A stretch of DNA of 64,000 nucleotides from Aldehydirespirator sp028819505 (GTDB lineage Bacteria; Actinomycetota; Acidimicrobiia; Acidimicrobiales; Aldehydirespiratoraceae): positions 186,001 to 250,000 of the forward strand of contig OZ242297.1 of the NCBI GenBank assembly GCA_965207755.1, written 5' to 3'. A model generated the notes under the pieces. The model was not told where the DNA came from. It did no database searches and saw only the letters and a list, made by a program, of their open reading frames with translations. Of this stretch, positions 15,922 through 25,538 are shown piece by piece (position 1 is the first letter of the stretch; every line of letters starts with the position of its first letter). Position numbers and translations under genes: made by a program.

Positions 15922-17502
15922 TCAGAGTTGAGGCTCGCCGTTGAGGCGCCGGGCCAGTGACAGGGGGTTGGCGTCGCGGACTGCGTCCGGGAGCAGGTCG
16001 GACGGGAAGTTCTGGTAGCAGACCGGGCGCTGGAACCGCCGGATGGCCAGCGTGCCCACCGACGTCGAGCGGGGATCGGAGGTGGCCGGGAACGGGCCGC
16101 CATGCACCATGGCGTGGTTGACCTCCACCCCGGTCGGCCAGCCGTTGGCGATCAGCCGGCCCGCCTTGCGCTCCAGCACCGGCACCAACTCGGCCGCGGC
16201 CGCATGATCCGACTCGGCCATGTGAATCGAGGCCGCGAGCTGGCCCGGCAGCGCCTCCAGCAACGCCCGCAGCTCGTCCATCGACTCGTAGATGGCCACC
16301 AGCCCGGCCGAGCCGAACACCTCCTCCTGGAGGTCGGGCGACTCCAGCACCTCGGCCGCGGTGGCGGTGAACAGCACCGGCGCGGGCGCGTTGGCCGAAT
16401 CCCCGGCACTCCCCGTACACACCCGGTTCGCACCGGCCGCCTCAAGCCGGGCCAGCCCCTCGTGGTAAGACTCGCGGATCCCGGCGGTCAGCATCACCTG
16501 GCCGGTCTGGGAGGCCACCGCCGCGGCGATGGCCTCTACCAGCCCGCTGGCCGGCGCCGGCACGAACAGCAGCCCCGGGTTGGTGCAGAACTGGCCCGCG
16601 CCCAGCGTCAGCGACCCCGCATAGGCGGACGCGAACGCCTCCAGGTCACCAGTCGCAGCCCCGGCCAGCACCACCTGAGGGTTGATGCTCGACATCTCGG
16701 CGTACACCGGGATCGGCTCGGGCCGGGCCGCCGCGGTGGCCATCAGCGCGGTGCCGCCCGCCTGCGACCCCGTGAAGGCCACGGCCTTGATCGCCGGATG
16801 GGCGGCCAGGGCCTGGCCCACCACCCGGCCCGCCCCGAACAGCAGCGAGTACACCCCGCCGGGCAGCCCGCAGGCCTCCACCGCAGCCGCCACCGCCGAT
16901 CCGGCCAACTCGGCCGTCCCCGGATGGGCGTTGTGGGCTTTGACGATCACCGGGCAGCCGGCGGCCAGCGCCGAGGCCACGTCGCCGCCGGCAGCCGAGA
17001 ACGCCAGCGGGAAGTTGCTGGGCCCGAACACCGCCACCGGGCCCACCCCGATGTGGCGCTGGCGCACATCCGGCGCTGGCAGCGGCGCCCGGTCGGGCTG
17101 GGCCGCGTCGATGCGCACCCCCTGGTGGGAGCCGAGCCGCACCTCCCGGGCGAACAGCCGGATCTGGCCGGTGGTACGACCGTGCTCGCCCTCGATCCTG
17201 GCCCGGGGCAGCCCGCTCTCGAGGCAGGCCCGGTCCACGAGGGCCTCCCGCCGGTCGTCGAGCTCGGCCGCGATCCGCTCCAAGAACCCGGCCCGCTCAG
17301 CCGGCGAGGTCTCCCGGAACACGTCGAAGGCCACCCCGGCCGCGGCCGCCGCCGCGTCCACAGCCGCCTCGGTCACGAACGAGAACTCCGGGTCCAGCTC
17401 AGCCCCCGAAGCCGGATCCACCGCCCGAACCGACTCGCCCGAACCAGCGCCGTCCCACCCGGCGATGATCGAGCGCCCCGTCGGCTCTGCCTGTGCCGTC
17501 AT
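15922..17502 (-). CDS. Aldehyde dehydrogenase, alpha-ketoglutarate-semialdehyde dehydrogenase type
   Basis: A 526-residue NAD(P)-dependent aldehyde dehydrogenase. Visible residues: catalytic Cys in GAGQFCTNPG, general-base Glu in YAEMSSINP, cofactor-contact GPSNFPLAFSAAGGD and the VAFTGSQAGG loop. The GPSNFPLAFS and EMSSINPQ motifs point to the 2,5-dioxopentanoate (alpha-ketoglutarate semialdehyde) dehydrogenase branch, which ends the oxidative breakdown of pentoses and aldarates by making 2-oxoglutarate. The DapA-family lyase (25663) and sugar-acid dehydratase-like gene (28707) could feed it. The start codon lies in a duplicated 20-bp block. Confidence 0.85.
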   Translation of the reverse strand: MTAQAEPTGRSIIAGWDGAGSGESVRAVDPASGAELDPEFSFVTEAAVDAAAAAAGVAFDVFRETSPAERAGFLERIAAELDDRREALVDRACLESGLPRARIEGEHGRTTGQIRLFAREVRLGSHQGVRIDAAQPDRAPLPAPDVRQRHIGVGPVAVFGPSNFPLAFSAAGGDVASALAAGCPVIVKAHNAHPGTAELAGSAVAAAVEACGLPGGVYSLLFGAGRVVGQALAAHPAIKAVAFTGSQAGGTALMATAAARPEPIPVYAEMSSINPQVVLAGAATGDLEAFASAYAGSLTLGAGQFCTNPGLLFVPAPASGLVEAIAAAVASQTGQVMLTAGIRESYHEGLARLEAAGANRVCTGSAGDSANAPAPVLFTATAAEVLESPDLQEEVFGSAGLVAIYESMDELRALLEALPGQLAASIHMAESDHAAAAELVPVLERKAGRLIANGWPTGVEVNHAMVHGGPFPATSDPRSTSVGTLAIRRFQRPVCYQNFPSDLLPDAVRDANPLSLARRLNGEPQL

Positions 17503-17546
17503 GGCCGCCCTGTCAGGCCGTGCCGTTCTGCCTGTGCCGTCATGGC
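17486..17546. repeat. Duplicated start region of the aldehyde dehydrogenase
   Basis: The 20-mer tctgcctgtgccgtcatggc occurs at 17486-17505, where it contains the start codon (cat, minus strand), and again at 17527-17546, period 41. The upstream copy offers a second ATG-Thr-Ala-Gln start in a different context. Confidence 0.85.
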
Positions 17547-17650
17547 TGTCTTGCCATGCTCAACGGGCACCTCCTCCCCGCCCCGGACCTCCAGTCCCGG
17601 AGCACGGCACAGGTATAGCGACGGGCTATGACAGAGCCGCGACACAGCTC

Positions 17651-18565
17651 TCACGCAACCATGCTCGCCCGGTGCTCGCTGACCGCGGTTTCCCACTGCG
17701 GCCACGTCGGCCTTGCCTTCTCGGGCAGCACCGCGAAGGGCACGTCACCAGCCGCGCGACACCCGTTCTCGATGAACTCCGCCTGCGCTCGTACCGGGTC
17801 GTCCAGACCGGCGCTGGACGGGGTCGGCATGAAGCGGAAGTCGACGCTCCAGCGGCACTCCCGAGTCCGGTTCTGCTTGCTGCCGTGGACGGTGAGATTG
17901 GTGAAGAACAACGCCCCGCCCACCTTCACCGGTACCGGCACCGGCGTGGCCCGGGCCTCGATGTCCTCGCCGATCCGGACATTGCGGTCCTCGCCCCGCA
18001 TCGCATCCAGCAGACCCCAGCGGTGGCTGCCCGGGATCACCCAGCAGCAGCCGTTCTCGACCGTGGCCGGCACAAGCGGCACCCACACCGACACCATGTG
18101 CAGGTCCCCGGTGTGCTTCTCCATCCGCCCCACCTCGGTCTGGTCGAAGTAGTGGCTGTCCTGGTGCCAGGGGAACGACGTGACCTCGCTGCCCGGAAGC
18201 TTCTGGCGCAGCGACGGGCTCGCGATCACCGAGACCTCCTCACCCAGCAGCAGGCCCACGACCCGCAGGATCCCCGAATGGGTGTACAGCCCGTAGAACT
18301 CGGGCCCGAAGAGCCCGAGACCCCAGTCCCGCGGCGAGATGCCCTGCTCCTCGCAGATGGCCGCGTACCGGCGCTCGAACGGCTCGCCGGCATGCAGCGA
18401 CGCCAACTCGCCCCGGGCGTGCTGCTCGGACGCGTACCGATCGATCGCCGCCGCGATGAAGCCCCGCATCGGATCCAAGTCCCGGTCCTCGACGACGTCA
18501 TCAACCACCACATAGCCGTCGCGCTGGTAGTGCTCGACGATCTCGGTGTCGCTCATTTGCGCCAT
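17651..18565 (-). CDS. Phytanoyl-CoA dioxygenase family protein
   Basis: A 304-residue Fe(II)/2-oxoglutarate-type oxygenase. Start ATG at 18565 with ggagg 6 nt upstream. Iron ligands: His and Asp in PWHQDSHYF (about residues 130-138) and the distal His in NLTVHGSKQN; the 2-oxoglutarate-binding Arg is probably in CRWSVDFRF. The reaction would be hydroxylation of a small substrate with 2-oxoglutarate and O2; the substrate is unknown. The gene is divergent from a GntR regulator, with a palindromic site between them, so it is probably controlled by that regulator. Confidence 0.88.
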   Translation of the reverse strand: MAQMSDTEIVEHYQRDGYVVVDDVVEDRDLDPMRGFIAAAIDRYASEQHARGELASLHAGEPFERRYAAICEEQGISPRDWGLGLFGPEFYGLYTHSGILRVVGLLLGEEVSVIASPSLRQKLPGSEVTSFPWHQDSHYFDQTEVGRMEKHTGDLHMVSVWVPLVPATVENGCCWVIPGSHRWGLLDAMRGEDRNVRIGEDIEARATPVPVPVKVGGALFFTNLTVHGSKQNRTRECRWSVDFRFMPTPSSAGLDDPVRAQAEFIENGCRAAGDVPFAVLPEKARPTWPQWETAVSEHRASMVA

Positions 18566-18624
18566 GCGCCACCTCCGTGGGTCGTCGCCCCGCTGAGGCC
18601 ACCCGGTTTGGACAGCCCTTCAGT

Positions 18625-18643
18625 GATGTATATATCATGCATC
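18625..18643. promoter_or_regulatory. Candidate GntR operator between phyH and gntR
   Basis: The 19-bp imperfect palindrome gatgtatatatcatgcatc sits midway between the divergent starts at 18565 and 18671. It matches 16 of 19 positions of the perfect-arm site at 32425-32443 upstream of the sialidase gene. Position and shape are typical for FadR/GntR autoregulation. Confidence 0.65.
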
Positions 18644-18670
18644 CAACCGAGGCAGGAGGGTCAACACCGG

Positions 18671-19354
18671 GTGGGTCCTTCCCGACTAGCACCGCTGGCG
18701 CGAAAGAACCTGAGCGAGCAGATCATCGACGCGATCCGCAACGCGATCGTGGAAGGCCGCTTCCGGCCGGGCGACAAGATCCCGGAAGCCGAACTGGCCG
18801 AGCAACTCGGAGTGAGCCGCACTCCCGTCCGGGAAGCGTTCAAGCTGCTCGAACAGCAGGGCCTCATCGAGATCCGGTCCAAGCACGGGACCTACGTGGC
18901 CAGCATGAACCGGGCCGAGGCCGAGGACGGGCTGCACGTCCGCGCCGCGCTCGAAGTCCTCGCCGTGCGCCAGGCCCTCGACCGCCTCTCAGTCGAGGAA
19001 TGGGACGAGATCTGCAGCCGGTACGAGGCCATGCTGCAGGACGCCTGGCGGGCCTCCGACACCGCCGACGCGGTCGTCGGCATCGAGTTCGACATCGCCT
19101 GGCACACGCTGCTGGTCGAGTCGGCCGGGAACCAGGCCCTGCTCCGCACCTGGTCGATGGCCGGGCTGTCCAACCTCATCTGGTCGTTCGAGTTCGAGCT
19201 CTATCCCCTCGACGATGTGGCCTTCAAGTCGTGGGTGCTCCGCCACGTCGAGTTCCTGGACGTGCTGCGGAGCCGCGACCCGGACGCCTGCGAGGAGGCC
19301 GTCCGCTCCCACATTCTCATCAAGGTGCACGACGTGGACGACGTCGACGGCTGA
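18671..19354 (+). CDS. GntR-family regulator with FCD effector domain
   Basis: About 227 residues. The GTG at 18671 is favoured (aggaggg about 10 nt upstream); an in-frame ATG at 18626 lies inside the operator. N-terminal winged helix: LSEQIIDAIRNAIVEGRFRPGDKIPEAELAEQLGVSRTPVREAFKLLE in pieces, then an FCD helical domain with likely metal-binding Asp/His (FDIAWHTLL, and the late RHVEFLD and RSHILIK). FCD regulators respond to carboxylic or sugar acids. It probably senses an intermediate of the surrounding catabolic region. The stop codon lies in a 16-bp tandem duplication (19342-19371). Confidence 0.9.
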   Translation: MGPSRLAPLARKNLSEQIIDAIRNAIVEGRFRPGDKIPEAELAEQLGVSRTPVREAFKLLEQQGLIEIRSKHGTYVASMNRAEAEDGLHVRAALEVLAVRQALDRLSVEEWDEICSRYEAMLQDAWRASDTADAVVGIEFDIAWHTLLVESAGNQALLRTWSMAGLSNLIWSFEFELYPLDDVAFKSWVLRHVEFLDVLRSRDPDACEEAVRSHILIKVHDVDDVDG

Positions 19355-19422
19355 CGGCGTCGACGGCTGACTCCGCTGACCACTGAGCACAACCAACACA
19401 CAACACACCCCAGGGGGAGACA

Positions 19423-21114
19423 ATGTCAGACAGCGAACAAAGCAAAGAACAAGAGGGAGTCGTCAAGCGCACTCTCAGCAGGCGCAAGTTCAACATGATC
19501 GTCGGCGGCTCGGTGCTGCTGGCCGCCTGCGGCGACGACGGCGACACGGCCCAGCCGGCGGCCACCACAACCGCCGCGCCGGCCACCACCACCGAGGCCG
19601 CCCCCGCGACCACCACGCCCGCGACCACCACCACCATCGCGGCGACAACCACCACCGAGGCCGGCGCCACCACTACGACCGCCGCGCCGCGGCCCCTCAA
19701 GACGCTGCGCTACGGCTATCACGCCGCAGCCACATCGGCCGATACTCTCGATCCGGCCTACCGGACCTCGTCCACCGACGGGCTGTTCCAGGGGCTGGTC
19801 TCCGAGCAGATCGTCCGGCTGGACGAGAACCTCACCCCCACACCGCATCTGGCCGAGAGGTGGGAGGCCAACGCCGACGGCACCGAGTGGACGTTCCATC
19901 TGCGCGACGGCATCACCTTCCACGACGGCAAGCCGTTCGTGGCCGCCGACGTGGTGTATACCTTCCAGCGGCTCCTCGATCCCGACGTTGCATCGCCGGG
20001 CGCGGGCGGCCTGCCCGGCCTCGAACCCGACGGGATAACCGCGCCGGACGACCGCACGGTGGTCATGAGGCTCACCCAGCCCAACGTGGACTGGCCCGAG
20101 GCCATCACCAACTCCCACACCCGGATCGTGCCCGAGGGCGCCACCAACGCCGATCTGGCCGCCCAGAGCCTCGGCACCGGCGCATACCGGATCGACGAGT
20201 TCATACCGGGCGAGATCAGCACCGTCTTCGAGCGCAACGAGAACTACTGGCAGCCCGACTTGCCCAAGGTCGACTTCTTCGAGGTGATCACCATTCCCGA
20301 GGTAGAGGCCCAGTTGGCCGCCATCAGGGGCGGTCAGATTGACATCCTGTCGAGAGCCCCTGCGGCCCAGTTGGACGCTCTCGACGCCGAGCCCGACATC
20401 ATGGTCATCAGCAATCCGGTCGGCAGTTCCTCGGTCGCCTACTGCCAGATAGATGTCCCGCCGTTCGACAACAACGACCTGCGCTTGGCCATCAAGTACG
20501 CCACCAACCGCCCGCAGCACAACGACCTCGTGTACGGGGGCCGGGCCTACCAGATGAACGACATCCCCCTGCCGGGGTTGATCCGGTTCGGCCTGACCGG
20601 CTCACGCGAGCACAACCTGGCCATGGCCAGGGAGCACCTCAGCCGGGCCGGCTACGCCGACGGCATCGACTTGACGCTCACGCTGGCCTCCATGGAGGAC
20701 TGGATCGAGTGGACCCAGGTCTGGCAGCAACAGTTGGCCGAGGCCGGTATCAATGTCGAGCTGAACGTCACGCCGGCCGACACCTACTGGGGCGACCAGT
20801 GGCTGTCCGCGCCCTTCGCCATGACCGGCTGGAACGTCCGCACCGTCGACCATGGCCTGGGCCTGTGGTACCACTCCGAAGCCGAGTGGAACGAGACCCA
20901 CTGGGCCGACGAGCAGTTCGACGCCGACCTGGCCGCCGCCCGGTCCACCACCGACGAGGCCGAGCGGACCAGGCTGTACCACAAGATGCAGCAGCAGATC
21001 ATCGACGAGGGCGGCCACTTCGTGCCCAACATGTTCCCCCTGAGCAGCGCGGTGCGCGTCGGCGTGACCGGTTGGCAGCCCCGCGGGGTCTACTACACCA
21101 TCGACGTCCCCTAA
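19423..21114 (+). CDS. Substrate-binding lipoprotein of an oligopeptide-type ABC importer (family 5)
   Basis: A 563-residue protein with a twin-arginine lipoprotein signal (LSRRKFNMIVGGSVLLAAC) and then a Thr/Ala linker. The SBP_bac_5 domain follows (LTPTPHLAERWEANADG; FHDGKPFVAADVVYTFQRLLDP; GTGAYRIDEFIPGE). It captures a substrate outside the membrane and hands it to the permeases encoded next. Family 5 proteins bind peptides but also sugars, opines and other small molecules; the catabolic neighbours suggest a sugar acid or oligosaccharide here. It is the first gene of a five-gene transport operon, with ggggag upstream of the ATG. Confidence 0.9.
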   Translation: MSDSEQSKEQEGVVKRTLSRRKFNMIVGGSVLLAACGDDGDTAQPAATTTAAPATTTEAAPATTTPATTTTIAATTTTEAGATTTTAAPRPLKTLRYGYHAAATSADTLDPAYRTSSTDGLFQGLVSEQIVRLDENLTPTPHLAERWEANADGTEWTFHLRDGITFHDGKPFVAADVVYTFQRLLDPDVASPGAGGLPGLEPDGITAPDDRTVVMRLTQPNVDWPEAITNSHTRIVPEGATNADLAAQSLGTGAYRIDEFIPGEISTVFERNENYWQPDLPKVDFFEVITIPEVEAQLAAIRGGQIDILSRAPAAQLDALDAEPDIMVISNPVGSSSVAYCQIDVPPFDNNDLRLAIKYATNRPQHNDLVYGGRAYQMNDIPLPGLIRFGLTGSREHNLAMAREHLSRAGYADGIDLTLTLASMEDWIEWTQVWQQQLAEAGINVELNVTPADTYWGDQWLSAPFAMTGWNVRTVDHGLGLWYHSEAEWNETHWADEQFDADLAAARSTTDEAERTRLYHKMQQQIIDEGGHFVPNMFPLSSAVRVGVTGWQPRGVYYTIDVP

Positions 21115-21325
21115 ACGACGGGTCATGTGCCGCGGGTAGAACCCGCCAGATGAGCCGCATGAGTAGAGGCCGAGCGGGTAGGCGGCACCAATGCAAGAGA
21201 CCTGCGAGGCGCTGAGCGAGGCCGTGGCCCGAGCGGCCCGTGAGCGCAGCGAACAAGAGCGGGAGACACCACGCCGGACCGCGAGGCACTATTCCCGCTC
21301 GCGCTCGCATGAGTAGCCTCGGCTA

Positions 21326-22315
21326 GTGCATTTCGTCCGCGTAACCGGACAACGAACTGCGCTGGCCGTGGTCGCCCTGTTCGCGGTGTCGTTGATCACC
21401 TTCTGGGCGGTCGAGTTGCTGCCCGGCGACGCCGCCACCCGGATGCTCGGCCGGGAGGCCACCCCGGAGCGGGTGGCGAACTTCCGTGAGCAGATGAACC
21501 TCGACGCGCCGGCGTTGGAGCGCTACACGACCTGGATCACCGGCTTCGTGCAGGGGGACTGGGGCGAGTCGCTGGTGCAGGCCCGGCCCAAAACCGAGGG
21601 GGCGCCCGCCGGGCGGATCAACCGGAGCGTCACCGACATCATCGTCCCCCGCCTGACCAACACGCTGCAGCTGGCCGCGTTCGCCCTGATCATGTACGTC
21701 CCGCTCAGCCTGCTGATCGGCATCGTCACCGCCGTCTACCGCGACCGGACCCTCGCGGCCGGCCTCTCGACGCTGGTGATCCTCGGCTGCGCGGTACCCG
21801 ACTTCGTGATCGCCATATTCCTGCTGGTCATCTTCGCGGTGGCCCTCGAATGGTTCCCCGCGCTGTCGCTCGTCGACCAGGCCCAGTCGTTCGGGGCCGA
21901 GCTCAGGATGATGACCTTGCCCGCGGTGACGCTGACCGCGGCCATGACCGGCTTCGCGGTGCGCCAGATGCAGGCCAGCCTGTTGTCGGTGCTGAACTCC
22001 GACTACGTGCAGTTCGCCACCCTCAAGGGCCTGCCCCGCCGCCGGGTGCTGCTGCTGCACGCGCTGCCCAACGCCCTGGGCCCGGCCCTGCGAGCCACCG
22101 TGATCAACGTGGTGTGGCTGGTCGGCGGGGTGGTGCTGGTGGAGGTGGTGTTCACCTATCCGGGCATCGGGCTGCTGCTGCTCGACGCGCTGCGGCTGCT
22201 GGACACGCCGGTGATCCTAGCCTCGACCATGATCCTGGCCGGCGTCTACGTTCTGTGCAACCTGGGGGCCGACCTGGTGGCGGCCGCGTTGAACCCCCGC
22301 CTGAGGACCGGCTGA
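21326..22315 (+). CDS. ABC importer permease, DppB type
   Basis: A 329-residue inner-membrane permease with six hydrophobic helices, the start marked by VTGQRTALAVVALFAVSLITF and WAVELLPGDAATRML. The cytoplasmic ATPase-coupling EAA-like loop is at YVQFATLKGLPRRRVLLLHALPNALGP. It starts at a GTG 211 bp after the binding-protein gene; that gap holds no gene. Its stop overlaps the start of the next permease. Confidence 0.9.
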   Translation: MHFVRVTGQRTALAVVALFAVSLITFWAVELLPGDAATRMLGREATPERVANFREQMNLDAPALERYTTWITGFVQGDWGESLVQARPKTEGAPAGRINRSVTDIIVPRLTNTLQLAAFALIMYVPLSLLIGIVTAVYRDRTLAAGLSTLVILGCAVPDFVIAIFLLVIFAVALEWFPALSLVDQAQSFGAELRMMTLPAVTLTAAMTGFAVRQMQASLLSVLNSDYVQFATLKGLPRRRVLLLHALPNALGPALRATVINVVWLVGGVVLVEVVFTYPGIGLLLLDALRLLDTPVILASTMILAGVYVLCNLGADLVAAALNPRLRTG

Positions 22316-23256
22316 TGGCCGAGCCCGCCGACGCCGGTGTGGCTGAGACCCCTGCAGCCGACACTCAGGTGGCCGGCAGTCAGGTGGCCGGCGGGCCGGT
22401 GGCCGGGCCCGGCCGCCTCCGGAGGCTGGCGCGTCTCACCCGCGAGCGCCCCGTGTTCGTGGTGCTCCTGGGTGTGCTGGCCCTGCACTTCTTCACCGCC
22501 ATCACCGGACCGTGGTGGGCGCCGTACACCCACGACACGATGCTGGTCGGCGAACCGTTCACCGGCCCGTCGTGGGACCATCCCTTCGGCACCGACAACT
22601 TCGGGCGGGACGTGTTCAGCCGGGTGGTCCGGGGCGAGCGGATCGTGCTCATCCAGGCGCTGTCGGCATCGGGACTGGCCATCATCTCCGGCTCCACCAT
22701 CGGCATCCTGCTGGCCTACAAGCGGGGCTGGGTCGACGAGGTCGGCATGCGGGGCGTCGACATCATGCTGGCCCTGCCGGGACTCATCATGACCCTGCTC
22801 ATCCTGGGCTCGATCGAGACCAACAACCTAGTGATCATCCTGACCGTCGCCTTCTTCTTCACATGGCCGGTCACCCTCACCGTCCGGGCCGCGGCCCTGG
22901 GGGTGGTCACCGAGGACTTCGTGACCAAGGCCAAGCTGAGAGGGGAGTCGGCGTTGTCGATCGCCCGGCGAGAGATCCTGCCCAACGTGCTGGGCAACGT
23001 GCTGGTGGAGTTCTCGCTGCGCACCGGGTACGCGGTGTTCTTCATCGGGGCGCTCAGCTTCCTGGGCTTCGCGGCCGCGCCGCCGTCGCCCGAGTGGGGG
23101 CTGATGATCAATGAGGGCCGCAAGTTCCTCAGCGCCTCCAAGTGGATGGTGCTGGGCCCCGCCGGGGCGCTGGCCTCGCTGGTGGTGGCGCTGAGCCTTG
23201 TCACCGAGGAGGTCGCCGACATCCTCGGCGTGTCCACCCGCCGGAGCTCGGGCTGA
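22315..23256 (+). CDS. ABC importer permease, DppC type
   Basis: A 313-residue permease whose ATG overlaps the preceding stop by one base. The DppC signature HPFGTDNFGRDVFSRVVRGERI appears in pieces near residue 90, and the coupling loop at DFVTKAKLRGESALSIARREILPN. An Ala/Gly/Val-rich N-terminal tail (AGSQVAGGPVAGPG) precedes the first helix. It pairs with the DppB-type subunit to form the channel. Confidence 0.9.
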   Translation: MAEPADAGVAETPAADTQVAGSQVAGGPVAGPGRLRRLARLTRERPVFVVLLGVLALHFFTAITGPWWAPYTHDTMLVGEPFTGPSWDHPFGTDNFGRDVFSRVVRGERIVLIQALSASGLAIISGSTIGILLAYKRGWVDEVGMRGVDIMLALPGLIMTLLILGSIETNNLVIILTVAFFFTWPVTLTVRAAALGVVTEDFVTKAKLRGESALSIARREILPNVLGNVLVEFSLRTGYAVFFIGALSFLGFAAAPPSPEWGLMINEGRKFLSASKWMVLGPAGALASLVVALSLVTEEVADILGVSTRRSSG

Positions 23257-23273
23257 TGGCCGCGATTCCTGCC

Positions 23274-23373
23274 GCTGGCGCGATGATCTCGGCGGTCGCC
23301 AGCGATGGCTGGAGGCTCGATGGTCTCGGCGGTCGCCGGCGATGGCTGGAGGCGCGATGACCTCGGCGGCTAC
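23274..23373. repeat. Triplicated ribosome-binding site and start of the DppD-type gene
   Basis: Three imperfect copies start at 23274, 23308 and 23345 (gctgg-A-ggc-K-cgatg-R-Yctcggcgg). The last contains the real ggagg and ATG of the next gene (23357). The first two place similar ATGs 34-37 bp apart, so three consecutive initiation-like sites follow the DppC stop. Confidence 0.85.
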
Positions 23374-24394
23374 GAGTGGTGCAGCCACCGCCAGCCCCTC
23401 CGCGAACGGCGGCGAGCCGCTGGTGCGGGTCGACGACCTCACCGTCGACTACCGCAACGACGACCAGTGGGTGAGCGTGGTCAAGGACGTGTCGTTCTCC
23501 ATCGGCCGGGGCGAGACGCTGGGCCTGGCCGGCGAGTCCGGCTGCGGCAAGACCACCACCGCGCTGGCCATGTTCGGCTACAACAAGCCCGGCAGCCGGG
23601 TGGCCGGCGGCCGGGTCACCTTCGACGGCCGCGACCTGCTGGACCTGTCCGTCCGCCAGATGCAGCCCATCCGGGGCGCTCGGATCTCGCTGGTGCCCCA
23701 GAACCCGGCCAGCACCCTCACCCCGTCGATGAAGGTCGGCCGCCAGGTGGTCGAGACGCTGGAGGGCCACGGCGTGAGCTCCGGCGGCGACGCCATGGAC
23801 CGCACGGTCGAGCTGTTCGGCCAAGTCGGGCTGCCCGAGCCGGCCAAGATCGCCCGCCGCTACCCGCACCAGCTCAGCGGCGGCCAGCAGCAGCGAGTGG
23901 TGATCGCCATCGCCATCGCCTGCCGTCCGGACCTGATCGTGCTGGACGAGCCCACCACCGCCCTCGACGTCACCACCCAGGCCCGGCTGCTCGACCTGCT
24001 CACCCACATCAAGGACGAGAGCGGCATGAGCGCCCTGTACGTCAGCCACAACCTGGGGGTGCTGGAGCAGATCTGCGACCGGGTGGCGGTGATGTACGCC
24101 GGCGAGCTCATCGAGATCGCGCCCACCGCCGAACTGTTCAACCGGCCCCGCCACCCCTACACCCGGGGCCTGATCGCGGCCGTGCCCCGGGTGGAGGCCG
24201 AGCACGCCGGCACCGAGAAGCTGCGGGGCCTGCTGCGCCGCGACGACCTGCCCGACGGATGCGGCTTCGCCCCCCGGTGCCCCTACTCGCGGCCGCAGTG
24301 CTTCACCGACCCGCAGCGGCTGGCCGAGATCGAGCCGTCGCACCACGTGGCCTGCTGGCGGGCCCCGGACATCGAAGCCGAGGCAACGCCATGA
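23357..24394 (+). CDS. ABC importer ATPase, DppD type
   Basis: A 345-residue ATPase from the ATG at 23357 (ggagg 4 nt upstream). Walker A GESGCGKTTT, signature LSGGQQQRV, Walker B LIVLDEPTTALD and the H-loop VSHNLG are intact. The oligopeptide-transporter C-terminal extension with its Cys-rich GFAPRCPYSRPQCF motif is present. It energises uptake together with the DppF-type subunit. Confidence 0.92.
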   Translation: MTSAATSGAATASPSANGGEPLVRVDDLTVDYRNDDQWVSVVKDVSFSIGRGETLGLAGESGCGKTTTALAMFGYNKPGSRVAGGRVTFDGRDLLDLSVRQMQPIRGARISLVPQNPASTLTPSMKVGRQVVETLEGHGVSSGGDAMDRTVELFGQVGLPEPAKIARRYPHQLSGGQQQRVVIAIAIACRPDLIVLDEPTTALDVTTQARLLDLLTHIKDESGMSALYVSHNLGVLEQICDRVAVMYAGELIEIAPTAELFNRPRHPYTRGLIAAVPRVEAEHAGTEKLRGLLRRDDLPDGCGFAPRCPYSRPQCFTDPQRLAEIEPSHHVACWRAPDIEAEATP

Positions 24395-24482
24395 CCCGAT
24401 CCGCTCGTTCTGTGTGTACAAACCCGGTCTATGCCCGGGAAAGCGCGAACAGATCCGGCAGATCCGCAGGGGGCGGCGCGCT

Positions 24483-25538
24483 ATGACCCCGCTGCTGGAA
24501 GTCTCCGACGTCCGGATCTCGTACCGGCCCCGCCGCGGGCTGGTGTCCAGACTGGTCCGGGCCCTGCGGTCCGACACCACCGAGCCGGTGCCGGCGGTGC
24601 GGGACGCGTCGTTCACCATCAACACGGGCGAGACGGTGGCCCTGGTGGGCGAGAGCGGCAGCGGCAAGACCACCCTGGCCCGCTCCATCGCCGGGCTGAT
24701 CCAGCCCCAGCGGGGGAGCCTGCGCTTCGAGGGCGCCGACATCACCCGGCCCGTGTACCGCCGGCCGCCGGAGCTGCTGCGCCACATCCAGTACGTGTTC
24801 CAGAACCCGGCTTCGTCGCTGAACCCCCGCCGCAAGGTCCGCTACAGCCTGGGCCGCACGCTCGACGTGTTCTTCAAGCTGTCCAAGGCCGAGAGGCGCG
24901 ACCGGATGGCCGGGCTGCTGGCCAGCGTCCACCTCGACCCCGGCTACATCGACCGCTACCCGCCCCAGCTCAGCGGGGGCGAGGCCCAGCGGGTGGCCAT
25001 CGCCCAGGCCCTGGCCGCCGAGCCCAAGCTGATCCTGTGCGACGAGGTCCTGTCGGCCCTCGACGTGTCGGTGCAGGACAACATCCTCGAGCTGCTGCGG
25101 GAGCTGCAGGCCGCCCGGGACGTGGCCTACCTGTTCATCGCCCACGACCTGGCCGTGGTGCGGTGGCTGGCAGACCGGGTGGTGGTGCTGTACCACGGCC
25201 GCATCGTCGAGCAGGGCACCGTCGAGGAGATCTTCACCCCGCCCCACCATCCCTACACCGCGCTTCTGCTCGACTCGATCCCCGGCAAGGGCGAGCACCA
25301 GACCTCCGCGCTGACCGAGGACGCCTCCACGGTAGGCACCGCCCCCGATGCCGGCTGCGCCTTCGAGCCCCGCTGCCAGCACCGGATCGCCGGGGTGTGC
25401 GAGGTCGAAGAACCGCCCCGCCTCCAAGACAGCCCGACCCACGACGTGCTCTGCCACCTGAGCGCCGACGACCGAGCCCGAGTACAGGTCCGTTCCGCCG
25501 CCGCTGTCGTGGCCGGCGCGCCGTCCGAGGAGATCTGA
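24483..25538 (+). CDS. ABC importer ATPase, DppF type
   Basis: A 351-residue ATPase; the ATG at 24483 opens MTPLLEVSDVRISY. Walker A GESGSGKTTL, signature LSGGEAQRV, and Walker B LILCDEVLSALD, where Glu-Val replaces the usual Glu-Pro as is common in this subunit. The C-terminal CAFEPRCQHRIAGVC motif is present. It is the second nucleotide-binding subunit of the importer. Its last codons and stop are part of the 42-bp duplicated unit that follows. Confidence 0.92.
   Translation: MTPLLEVSDVRISYRPRRGLVSRLVRALRSDTTEPVPAVRDASFTINTGETVALVGESGSGKTTLARSIAGLIQPQRGSLRFEGADITRPVYRRPPELLRHIQYVFQNPASSLNPRRKVRYSLGRTLDVFFKLSKAERRDRMAGLLASVHLDPGYIDRYPPQLSGGEAQRVAIAQALAAEPKLILCDEVLSALDVSVQDNILELLRELQAARDVAYLFIAHDLAVVRWLADRVVVLYHGRIVEQGTVEEIFTPPHHPYTALLLDSIPGKGEHQTSALTEDASTVGTAPDAGCAFEPRCQHRIAGVCEVEEPPRLQDSPTHDVLCHLSADDRARVQVRSAAAVVAGAPSEEI

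Noticed and set aside
16682..18670. Extension of the GntR frame upstream to 16682
   Set aside because: It runs antisense through the aldehyde dehydrogenase and PhyH genes; the conserved winged helix begins just after 18671.
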